The notes beneath the pieces are model-generated. The model had not been told where the DNA came from. It made no database searches and saw nothing but the letters and a program-made list of their open reading frames with translations. The translations under genes and the position numbers were made by a program. A stretch of DNA of 6,394 nucleotides from 66-474 sp035572335. GTDB lineage: Bacteria > Pseudomonadota > Gammaproteobacteria > Xanthomonadales > Rhodanobacteraceae. Location: contig DATNAW010000199.1 in NCBI GenBank assembly GCA_035572335.1, forward strand, positions 1 through 6,394, read 5' to 3'. This document shows, piece after piece, positions 1-5,186 of the stretch. Position 1 is the stretch's first letter; each line of letters begins with the position of its first letter.

Positions 1-225
1 ACGCCCTCGGCTCCGGCACAACGCGGCGCGCAACTTTCGCTGCGCGTGCGCGCGGGACGCGACGCCGGTCAGTCGCTGTTCGACCACATGGCCGCGCACG
101 GCGTGCTCGGCGACTGGCGCGAACCCGACGTGATGCGCATCGCGCCGACGCCGCTGTACAACACCTTCGCCGATTGCCTGCGCTACGCCGAAGCGGCGCA
201 GGCGTGGCGCGGACGACACGCATGA
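1..225 (+). CDS. kynU: Kynureninase, C-terminal end (partial)
   Basis: This is the last 74 codons of an open frame that enters from the left edge and stops with TGA at 223-225. Kynureninase is a cytosolic PLP enzyme that cleaves kynurenine or 3-hydroxykynurenine to anthranilate or 3-hydroxyanthranilate plus alanine. The fragment carries the typical C-terminal small-domain pattern: an RGAQLSL strand (residues 9-15 of the fragment), a GVLGDWREPDVMRIAP stretch (36-51) and then PLYNTFAD (53-60). These match the family's RG-QL, GV--D-R-P---R-AP and PLYN-F-D signatures. The PLP lysine and most of the enzyme lie outside the window. Its stop codon overlaps the kmo start (ATGA at 222-225), so the two genes are almost certainly co-transcribed and translationally coupled. 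The identity also fits its neighbour, which makes 3-hydroxykynurenine. Confidence 0.93.
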   Translation, partial: TPSAPAQRGAQLSLRVRAGRDAGQSLFDHMAAHGVLGDWREPDVMRIAPTPLYNTFADCLRYAEAAQAWRGRHA

Positions 226-1592
226 CCGCGAACTCGCGCCCACGCATCACGATCATCGGCGCGGGCCTGGTCGGGTCGCTGCTGGCGACGCTGCTGGCGC
301 AGCGCGGCTTCGACGTCGAGGTGTTCGAACGCCGTTCCGATCCACGCGTGCACGGTTTCCTCGGCGGCCGTTCCATCAATCTCGCGCTGGCCGAGCGCGG
401 CTTGAATGCGCTGCGCAAGGCCGGGCTCGCCGACGCAGTGCTCGCGCAGGCAGTGATGATGCGCGGACGCATGGTGCATCCGCTGGATGGCGCGCCCAAC
501 CTGCAACGCTACGGCGTCGACGATTCCGAAGTGATCCGCTCGGTGTCGCGCGGAGGCTTGAACATCCTGCTGCTGGATTCGGCTGAACATGCGGGCGCGA
601 TGCTGCATTTCGACGCGGCGCTTGCGGGCGCGGATTTTGCAAACGGCACGATTACGCTGGCGGGCCCCGACGGCGCGACGCGCACACACCATGGCGGCTT
701 GCTGCTGGGTTGCGACGGCGCCGGCTCCGCGCTGCGCGCGGCGGCGGCGAAGGCCGTCGACCTCGGCGAGCGCATCGAGCCGCTGGGACACGGTTACAAG
801 GAACTCGAAATTCCCTCGCCCGGTGCGGGCGCTTTCGCGATCGAACCCCATGCGCTGCACATCTGGCCGCGCGGACACTACATGTGCATCGCGCTGCCGA
901 ATGCCGAAGGCAACTTCACGGTCACGCTGTTCCTGCCGAACGAAGGTGCGTTCCCCAGCTTCGCCACGCTGCCCGATGTCGAGGCCGCGCGGCGTTTCTT
1001 CGAAGAACAGTTTCCAGATGCGCTGGCGCTGATGCCCACCTTCAATGAAGACTGGAACGCGCATCCGGTAGGTCAACTCGCCACGTTGTACCTCGACCGC
1101 TGGCATGTTGATGGTCGCGCGGTGGTGCTGGGCGACGCGGCCCACGCGATCGTGCCGTTCCACGGGCAAGGCATGAACTGCGGTTTCGAAGACGCGACGG
1201 AACTGGCGGCATTGCTCGCCGAGGATTCGAGCGACCCGGCCGCCGTGTTCGCGGAATTCGCGCGCCGCCGCAAACCCAATGCCGACGCGATCGCGGCGAT
1301 GTCGCTGGCAAACTACATCGAAATGCGCGACGGCGTGGCCGACCCGCACTACCTGCTGAAGCGCGAACTTGCCGCGGCGTTGACCGAGCGCGCCGCGGGC
1401 CATTTCATGTCACGCTATCGCATGGTGAGTTTCACCAGCATTCCGTATGCCACCTGCGTCGCGCGCGATCGGGAACAAACCGCATTGATGGAATCGATCC
1501 TGAAGGACCACGACAGCCTCGCCGGAATCGATCTGGCCGAGGCAGCGACGCGCCTGCGGCAAACCGTGCCCCCGCTTCCGGAAGGCGGCTGA
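222..1592 (+). CDS. kmo: Kynurenine 3-monooxygenase (FAD-dependent)
   Basis: The predicted 456-residue flavoprotein hydroxylates L-kynurenine to 3-hydroxykynurenine with NADPH and O2; the Pseudomonas fluorescens enzyme is about 460 residues. The FAD-binding Rossmann motif G13-A-G15-L-V-G18 is at the N-terminus, followed by the ERR end of the second strand (36-38) and the GRSINLALAERG block (49-60). The GCDGAG motif is at 163-168 and the FAD ribityl-binding GDAAHAIVPFHGQGMN block starts at G304-D305. R83, Y97, N364 and Y399 occupy the positions of the P. fluorescens substrate-binding residues R84, Y98, N369 and Y404 (recalled from memory). I chose the ATG at 222 because it overlaps the kynU stop as ATGA and puts the GxGxxG motif at the usual distance from the N-terminus. 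An in-frame TTG at 174 would add 16 residues that lie inside kynU. No strong Shine-Dalgarno is visible, which fits translational coupling to kynU. Confidence 0.96.
   Translation: MTANSRPRITIIGAGLVGSLLATLLAQRGFDVEVFERRSDPRVHGFLGGRSINLALAERGLNALRKAGLADAVLAQAVMMRGRMVHPLDGAPNLQRYGVDDSEVIRSVSRGGLNILLLDSAEHAGAMLHFDAALAGADFANGTITLAGPDGATRTHHGGLLLGCDGAGSALRAAAAKAVDLGERIEPLGHGYKELEIPSPGAGAFAIEPHALHIWPRGHYMCIALPNAEGNFTVTLFLPNEGAFPSFATLPDVEAARRFFEEQFPDALALMPTFNEDWNAHPVGQLATLYLDRWHVDGRAVVLGDAAHAIVPFHGQGMNCGFEDATELAALLAEDSSDPAAVFAEFARRRKPNADAIAAMSLANYIEMRDGVADPHYLLKRELAAALTERAAGHFMSRYRMVSFTSIPYATCVARDREQTALMESILKDHDSLAGIDLAEAATRLRQTVPPLPEGG
1580..1585 (+). promoter_or_regulatory. Ribosome binding site for the DUF3293 gene
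   Basis: The GGAAGG purine run lies within the last kmo codons, 11 bases before the ATG at 1597. It is slightly far but is the best match to a Shine-Dalgarno sequence here, and it supports the ATG start. Confidence 0.5.
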
Positions 1593-1596
1593 CCGC

Positions 1597-2013
1597 ATGC
1601 CCTTGCCCGAGTCGATACGACGCGCCTGGACCGAAACGGATTACCGCGTTCGCCTGCCGCACGGCGGATATGTGAGCATCTGGTGCGGACGGCCGTTGCC
1701 CGTGCAGTTGCTCGCGCTGCTGAAACATGCGGATGCGCCATGGGGCTACATCACCGCATGGAACCCCGCGGGCGTGCTGCTGCCGATGGCGACCAACAAG
1801 ATCCGGCAGCGCCGATTGCGCGATGAACTCAAGGGCGACCGCCAGCCCTTTTTCGGCGGCATCGGCGTCGGACCCAGCAACTGGCGCGAACCCAGCCTGT
1901 TCGTGCCCGGCATGACCTACACGCAGCTGGATGCGATGGCGCGCCGCTTCGGGCAGCTCGGCGTGGTGCGCGGCACGGGTGCGGAGCCGGCGGAGCTGCA
2001 CGAACTGATCTGA
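1597..2013 (+). CDS. DUF3293 family protein, function unknown
   Basis: This is a soluble protein of 138 residues with no signal peptide or membrane segment. It resembles the DUF3293 family of small bacterial proteins without an assigned function. The supporting pattern is YITAWNP at 51-57, an N67 followed by a basic RQRRLRDEL helix (70-78), a glycine-rich FFGGIGVG turn (85-92) and W96-REPSLFVPG (96-105). It starts four bases after the kmo stop. A GGAAGG ribosome binding site at 1580-1585 sits 11 bases before the ATG, so it is probably the last gene of the kynurenine transcript. No catalytic residues or cofactor motif can be named. Its position suggests, but does not show, a link with kynurenine metabolism; it could equally be a passenger gene kept by synteny. 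Confidence 0.85.
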   Translation: MPLPESIRRAWTETDYRVRLPHGGYVSIWCGRPLPVQLLALLKHADAPWGYITAWNPAGVLLPMATNKIRQRRLRDELKGDRQPFFGGIGVGPSNWREPSLFVPGMTYTQLDAMARRFGQLGVVRGTGAEPAELHELI

Positions 2014-2081
2014 AGAAATCCTCCAAGCTCCTGTGGCGTGGACAGCATCGCGCCCCGCCACGACAATTCGCGGTTGCAACC

Positions 2082-2720
2082 ATGGCTACGCCTCCCGCCC
2101 CTTCCGCGCCGCTGTTGTCGGCGCACCGGCTCGCGTTTTCGCGCAACGACGAGCCCGTGTTCGGACCGCTGGATTTCAGCCTCGGGTCCAGCGAAACCGT
2201 GCTGGTCGAAGGTGACAACGGTTCCGGCAAGACCACGTTGCTGCGCGTGCTGGCCGGCATGCTGCCGCCCGGCGACGGCGAAATCCGTTTCGACGGCCAA
2301 CCCGCGTCGCATGATTCCCGCAATGGGCGCGTGCTGTGGCTGGGACATCGCTCCGGGATGAATGAATCCCTGAGTGCGCGCGAGAACCTCGGCTTTCTCG
2401 CTGGCTTGTATGGCACGCGCGCGGAAATGACCGCGGCCACGGCGATGGAACGCGTCGGCATAGGCGGCTGGATCGACGAGCCACTGCGCACGCTTTCCGC
2501 CGGACAGAAGAAACGCGTCGGCCTGGCGCGGCTGCTGTTGCTGCCAGGCGACATCTGGCTGCTGGACGAACCGTACGCCAACCTCGACCGCCACGGCATC
2601 GAGCTGGTGAATGCGCTGATCGCCGAACACTGCGCGCACGGCGGTGCGGCGCTGGTCACCAGCCACGGTGCCGTGCGGTTCGCCGATCCGAACGTGCGGC
2701 ACATCCACCTCAACGCTTAA
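2082..2720 (+). CDS. ccmA: Haem exporter ATPase CcmA (ABC transporter)
   Basis: This 212-residue protein is the cytoplasmic ATPase of the CcmABCD machinery. With CcmB it uses ATP hydrolysis to release haem-loaded CcmE from CcmC/CcmD, a step of System I cytochrome c maturation. The ABC motifs come in order: Walker A GDNGSGKT at 44-51, the CcmA-like LGHR segment at 87-90 with H89 at the usual Q-loop position, signature LSAGQKKRVGLAR at 138-150, Walker B IWLLDEP at 158-164 with catalytic E163, a D-loop around 168-169 and the H-switch H195 in TSH. The length matches the family (about 200-215). It begins 68 bases after the DUF3293 gene and no clear Shine-Dalgarno precedes its ATG. The LGH segment and the ccmB-F neighbours separate it from generic ABC ATPases. 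The gap to ccmB is unusually long and is filled by a repeat element. Confidence 0.96.
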   Translation: MATPPAPSAPLLSAHRLAFSRNDEPVFGPLDFSLGSSETVLVEGDNGSGKTTLLRVLAGMLPPGDGEIRFDGQPASHDSRNGRVLWLGHRSGMNESLSARENLGFLAGLYGTRAEMTAATAMERVGIGGWIDEPLRTLSAGQKKRVGLARLLLLPGDIWLLDEPYANLDRHGIELVNALIAEHCAHGGAALVTSHGAVRFADPNVRHIHLNA

Positions 2721-2734
2721 AAGCAAAGCACATG

Positions 2735-2764
2735 GTCCGCAAATAACCACAAATGAACGCGAAT
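2735..2764 (+). repeat. Outer terminal inverted repeat, left arm
   Basis: The arm begins GTCCGCAAAT and contains AAATGAACGC at 2751-2760. It pairs with 2906-2935 with four mismatches, at arm positions 11, 13, 15 and 27. Confidence 0.75.
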
Positions 2765-2795
2765 GGAAAAAACATTCGGTCAGATATTTCCTGCT

Positions 2796-2898
2796 GTCAT
2801 TCCCGCGAAAACGGGAATCCAGTGTCTTTCCGAATCCAGGGCAAAGACAGTGGATTCCCGGTTCCACCCGCAAACAGCGCGGGCGGCCCGGGAATGAC
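2796..2898. repeat. Inner palindromic repeat unit with ATTCCC/GGGAAT hairpins
   Basis: The unit is bounded by GTCATTCCCG on the left and CGGGAATGAC on the right, perfect inverted copies. Next, TGTCTTT at 2823-2829 pairs with AAAGACA at 2843-2849 around a 13-base loop. The left arm folds on itself: ATTCCCG (2799-2805) pairs with CGGGAAT (2812-2818) over a 6-base loop. The right arm also folds: ATTCCCGG (2854-2861) pairs with CCGGGAAT (2888-2895), enclosing CCCGC (2867-2871) paired with GCGGG (2879-2883). The right arm is longer than the left by an internal stretch of about 20 bases. From memory, CATTCCCGCGAAA-type palindromes are widespread in proteobacterial intergenic regions. There is no T-run after either hairpin, so this is not a classical intrinsic terminator. 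Confidence 0.75.
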
Positions 2899-2905
2899 GA
2901 AAGGG

Positions 2906-2935
2906 ATTTGCGTTCATTTGCGTTCATTTGCGGAC
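2906..2935 (+). repeat. Outer terminal inverted repeat, right arm, with internal tandem repeat
   Basis: This is the inverse partner of 2735-2764. It contains the 10-mer CGTTCATTTG twice in exact tandem (2911-2920 and 2921-2930), preceded by a partial copy (ATTTG at 2906-2910). It ends 15 bases before the ccmB ATG. Confidence 0.75.
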
Positions 2936-2950
2936 TGACGTTTCCTTTTC

Positions 2951-3694
2951 ATGGCCACCGCCGTCCAACCCATCGTTGACTCAATGCCTGCGGCACAAAT
3001 GGCGCGAGCCCATTCGCCAGGCACTTGGCGTGCATGCGCGGCGCTGTTGCGTCGCGACTTCGTGCTGGCGTGGCGGCGGCGTGGCGAGTTGTTCCTGCCG
3101 CTGCTGTACGCAGTGATCGTGACCGCGCTGTTTCCTTTCGCGCTGGGCCCGGATCCGGAATTGCTGGCGCGGATCGCGGGCGGCGTGCTGCTGGTGATCG
3201 CGGTGCTGGCGATGCTGCCGGCGCTGGAGGCGATGTTCCGCGCCGACCTGGAGGACGGCACGCTGGAACAATGGCTGCTGGCGCCGCAGCCGCTGGCGCT
3301 GCTGGCCTTGACCCGGGTCATCGCGCACTGGCTGACCACGGTCCTACCCTTGATCGTCGTGATGCCCTTGCTGGGAGCGTTGTTGAACCTGCCCATGAAG
3401 GTCCTGCCGGTGCTGATCGTGGCACTGCTGTTGGCGACGCCGCTGCTGGTGCTGCTGGGTTCGGTGCTGTCGGCGTTGACGGCCGGTGCACGCCGCTCTG
3501 GTATCCTTTTGGCCCTGATGCTGCTGCCGCTGGCCGTTCCGGTGGTGATCTTCGCCGCCGGCGCCATCGCCGCGGCGCAGTCCGGCATGCCGTATCTCGC
3601 TCCGTTGACGTGGCTGGCGGCAGCCCTGGTCCTGGCGATCGTGCTGGCGCCGCTTGCATGCGCGGCGGCCCTTCGGATCGCGGTTGAAACATGA
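2951..3694 (+). CDS. ccmB: Haem exporter membrane subunit CcmB
   Basis: This 247-residue inner-membrane protein partners CcmA in the CcmAB transporter that acts on the CcmC-haem-CcmE complex. It shows about six hydrophobic segments (roughly 47-66, 76-93, 126-145, 151-178, 184-206, 217-242). The CcmB hallmarks are LFPFALGPDPELLARIAGG at 60-78 and FRADLEDGTLEQWLL at 96-110, both close to the E. coli sequence. It is about 27 residues longer than E. coli CcmB (220), all at the N-terminus. In-frame ATGs at 2984 and 2999 (M12 and M17) would shorten it. None of the three starts has a convincing Shine-Dalgarno; a stop at 2936-2938, next to the repeat's right end, limits any longer start. The exact start is therefore open. 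Its TGA overlaps an ATG at 3691 (ATGA) that opens a 15-codon ORF before ccmC. Confidence 0.94.
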   Translation: MATAVQPIVDSMPAAQMARAHSPGTWRACAALLRRDFVLAWRRRGELFLPLLYAVIVTALFPFALGPDPELLARIAGGVLLVIAVLAMLPALEAMFRADLEDGTLEQWLLAPQPLALLALTRVIAHWLTTVLPLIVVMPLLGALLNLPMKVLPVLIVALLLATPLLVLLGSVLSALTAGARRSGILLALMLLPLAVPVVIFAAGAIAAAQSGMPYLAPLTWLAAALVLAIVLAPLACAAALRIAVET

Positions 3695-3738
3695 AGGCAG
3701 CCGTGGCGCAGTTGCCACCCGAGAAGTGTTTTTCCTGA
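3691..3738 (+). CDS. Possible 15-codon coupling/leader peptide between ccmB and ccmC
   Basis: The ATG overlaps the ccmB stop as ATGA and the frame reads MKAAVAQLPPEKCFS before TGA at 3736-3738. The ccmC ATG follows two bases later. The arrangement would allow ribosomes leaving ccmB to restart, translate the short peptide and restart again at ccmC, which has no clear Shine-Dalgarno of its own. The peptide resembles no family I know and has no membrane segment. It could just be chance, since ATGA overlaps are common in this GC-rich operon. Confidence 0.3.
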   Translation: MKAAVAQLPPEKCFS

Positions 3739-3740
3739 GC

Positions 3741-4526
3741 ATGTCCCGTTCGTACCTTCCCCACTGGATGCACTGGCTCGGTTCGCCGCCGAACTTCTAC
3801 CGGTTCGCGGGCGCGCTGCGTCCATGGCTGATGGCGGTGGCGCTGGTCAGCGCAGCCGTCGGCCTGTACGGCGGGCTGGTGCTGGCTCCGCCCGATTACC
3901 AGCAGGGCGATGCCTACCGGATCATCTTCATCCACGTGCCGAGCGCATGGATGAGCCTTTTCATCTACGCCACGATGGCGGTGGCCGGACTGGTCGCGCT
4001 GGTCTGGCGCGTGAAGCTGGCCGAAGTGATCGCGATGGAATGCGCGCCGACCGGCGCGGCGTTCACGCTGATCACCTTGCTCACGGGTTCGCTGTGGGGC
4101 AAGCCGATGTGGGGCACGTGGTGGACGTGGGACGCGCGGCTCACGTCCGAACTGGTGTTGTTCTTCCTGTACCTCGGCGTGATCGGCTTGTACAACGCGT
4201 TCGAGGATCGCCGCCGCGGCGCGCGCGCTGCCTCGCTGCTGGCACTGGTCGGCATCGTCAACCTGCCGGTCATCCACTACTCGGTGCAATGGTGGAATAC
4301 GCTGCACCAGGGCACGACCGTCGATTTCCTCGATCCGGCGCGCTCGTCCATCGCGCCGGCGATGCTGTGGCCGCTGCTGGTAATGGCGCTGGCGACGCAT
4401 TTGTATTTCTTCGCGAGCCTGCTGGGCCGTACGCGCACCGGCTTGCTGTCGCTGGAAAGCGGCAAGCAGTGGGTGCGCGTCCTGGTCGATGGACAACCCG
4501 CGCAGACAACGGGGGCACCCACCTGA
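3741..4526 (+). CDS. ccmC: Haem-handling protein CcmC
   Basis: This 261-residue inner-membrane protein of the haem-handling family presents haem on the periplasmic face and loads it onto CcmE together with CcmD. The tryptophan-rich WWD signature is intact: WGKPMWGTWWTWDARLTSEL at 119-138, with WWTWD at 127-131. The two periplasmic haem-ligand histidines are H65 in IIFIHVPSAW and H179 in NLPVIHYSVQWWNTLHQG, equivalent to E. coli H60 and H184 (from memory). About six membrane segments are visible, starting near residue 28. The ATG at 3741 puts SPPNFYRF near residue 14-22, as in homologues. An in-frame ATG at 3654 would add 29 residues overlapping ccmB, and a GTG at 3726 would add five; both are less likely. 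The C-terminus runs a little past E. coli CcmC (about 245 residues). Confidence 0.96.
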   Translation: MSRSYLPHWMHWLGSPPNFYRFAGALRPWLMAVALVSAAVGLYGGLVLAPPDYQQGDAYRIIFIHVPSAWMSLFIYATMAVAGLVALVWRVKLAEVIAMECAPTGAAFTLITLLTGSLWGKPMWGTWWTWDARLTSELVLFFLYLGVIGLYNAFEDRRRGARAASLLALVGIVNLPVIHYSVQWWNTLHQGTTVDFLDPARSSIAPAMLWPLLVMALATHLYFFASLLGRTRTGLLSLESGKQWVRVLVDGQPAQTTGAPT

Positions 4527-4527
4527 C

Positions 4528-4722
4528 ATGGCGCACTGGTTTGCGATGGGCGGCTACGGCCTCTACGTGTGGCCCGCGTACGCGGTGTTCCTCGCCGTGC
4601 TGGCGTGGGACTGGTTTGCGCCGGCATTGCGCCGGCGCCGGCTGACGCGCGAATTGCGCGGCAAGCTCGCGCGCGAGCGCACACGCGGCACGGGCGCCGC
4701 ACGTGCGGAGGCCACGACATGA
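4528..4722 (+). CDS. ccmD: Haem exporter protein CcmD
   Basis: This small membrane protein of 64 residues holds the CcmC-haem-CcmE complex together and is needed for holo-CcmE release. The N-terminal FAMGGYGLYVWPAY (5-18) is the family signature and leads into a single membrane span (about 10-32). A strongly basic cytoplasmic tail with RRRR at 35-38 follows. It starts one base after the ccmC stop and ends in an ATGA overlap with ccmE. The length is in the normal range for CcmD (about 50-75). An earlier GTG start at 4489 inside ccmC is open but would disrupt the short N-terminus typical of the family. Confidence 0.93.
   Translation: MAHWFAMGGYGLYVWPAYAVFLAVLAWDWFAPALRRRRLTRELRGKLARERTRGTGAARAEATT
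4707..4711 (+). promoter_or_regulatory. Ribosome binding site for ccmE
   Basis: A perfect GGAGG sits 7 bases before the ATG at 4719, inside the end of ccmD. It fixes the ccmE start at the ATGA overlap, rather than at the longer in-frame opening at 4569. Confidence 0.8.
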
Positions 4723-5186
4723 ATCCGGTGCGCAAGCGGCGATTGATCATCACGCTGCTGATCCTCGGCGCGGTCGGCATCGCGACCGCGCTGTCGGTAT
4801 TCGCGCTGCAGAAAAACATGACGTACCTCTATTCGCCCTCCGAAGTCGACGCCGGCAAGGCGCCGGGTGGCCATCCGTTCCGGCTGGGCGGCATCGTCAA
4901 GGAAGGCAGCGTGCATCGCGTGCCCGGTTCGCTGACGACCGATTTCGTGATCACCGACCGTTTCCAGAGCATCCCGGTGACTTACACCGGCATCCTGCCC
5001 GACCTGTTCCGCGTGGGCCAGAGCACGATCACCACCGGTTCGATGAAGGACGGCAAGTTCGTCGCGACCCAGGTGCTGGCCAAGCACGATTCCACGTACA
5101 TGCCGCCGCAGGTCGCGCAGGCGATCGCCAAGGCGAAGGAAGAGCACCGCATTCCCGCGACCGCCGGGCACGGAGGCTCACAGTGA
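4719..5186 (+). CDS. ccmE: Cytochrome c maturation haem chaperone CcmE
   Basis: This 155-residue membrane-anchored periplasmic chaperone binds haem covalently and passes it to the CcmF-containing ligase. A short basic start (NPVRKRR) precedes one membrane anchor (about 9-30) in N-in, C-out orientation. An OB-fold domain follows, with FRLGGIVKEGSV (54-65), DFVITDRF (75-82) and PVTYTGILPDLFRVGQ (86-101). The haem-attachment motif is H123-D-S-T-Y127 in LAKHDSTYMPP: H123 is the covalent histidine (E. coli H130) and Y127 the axial tyrosine. So this is the standard histidine-type CcmE, not the cysteine variant of some archaea and bacteria. The strand STITTGSMKDGKF (102-114) departs somewhat from the usual GVVAEG pattern but keeps the hairpin. 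A GGAGG lies 7 bases upstream, and its TGA overlaps the ccmF GTG. Confidence 0.96.
   Translation: MNPVRKRRLIITLLILGAVGIATALSVFALQKNMTYLYSPSEVDAGKAPGGHPFRLGGIVKEGSVHRVPGSLTTDFVITDRFQSIPVTYTGILPDLFRVGQSTITTGSMKDGKFVATQVLAKHDSTYMPPQVAQAIAKAKEEHRIPATAGHGGSQ
5172..5176 (+). promoter_or_regulatory. Ribosome binding site deciding the ccmF GTG start
   Basis: A perfect GGAGG lies 6 bases before GTG at 5183-5185, which overlaps the ccmE stop as GTGA. This supports a GTG start with the N-terminus MNPELGQ, which aligns with the start of E. coli CcmF. Confidence 0.82.

Larger units (their letters stand above)
2735..2935. mobile_element. Nested inverted-repeat element (MITE/REP-like), non-coding
   Basis: This 201-bp block fills nearly all of the 230-bp ccmA-ccmB gap. 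Its ends are imperfect inverted repeats: 2735-2764 matches the reverse complement of 2906-2935 at 26 of 30 positions, including two perfect 10-base blocks. Inside is a second inverted-repeat unit (2796-2898). The base composition is more AT-rich than the surrounding genes at the outer arms. No transposase frame is present; frames that cross it are repeat translations (for example SFPRKRES, a string often seen in spurious proteins over such repeats). No target-site duplication is visible just outside the arms. The likeliest reading is a non-autonomous, MITE-like element or a stack of two repeat families inserted within the ccm operon. It may act as an RNA structure in the polycistronic message. 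Family membership needs other genomic copies to confirm. Confidence 0.72.

Noticed and set aside
174..221. Upstream TTG start for kmo, 16 codons longer
   Set aside because: The extra residues are encoded within kynU and do not resemble the family N-terminus; the ATGA overlap at 222 gives the normal distance to the GxGxxG motif.
183..1403. Long antisense open frame opposite kmo (406 codons)
   Set aside because: It lies wholly within a well-identified gene. The product is a low-complexity Arg/His/Gln-rich string, typical of the antisense shadow of GC-rich coding DNA.
2033..2061. Possible terminator hairpin after the DUF3293 gene (GTGGCG pairing with CGCCAC)
   Set aside because: The stem is only 6 bp with a 17-base loop and no following T-run, so it is not credible as an intrinsic terminator.
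2340..2354. Apparent loss of the Q-loop glutamine in CcmA (H89 instead)
   Set aside because: E. coli CcmA has the same LGH/IGH arrangement at this position as I recall it, so it is a family trait and not a defect.
2644..2979. Open frames running through the repeat between ccmA and ccmB (also 2753-2938)
   Set aside because: Their middle parts are translations of the palindromic repeat (SFPRKRES- and HSRENGNP-like strings). They start inside ccmA or in the repeat itself and have no domain.
3654..3740. Upstream in-frame ATG for ccmC inside ccmB
   Set aside because: It would add 29 residues overlapping ccmB with no similarity to CcmC; the ATG at 3741 gives a normal N-terminus.
3318..4529. Long antisense open frame opposite ccmB and ccmC (403 codons)
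   Set aside because: It spans the boundary of two confidently identified genes, is rich in Arg, Gln, His and Pro with no recognisable domain, and is best explained by GC skew at third positions.
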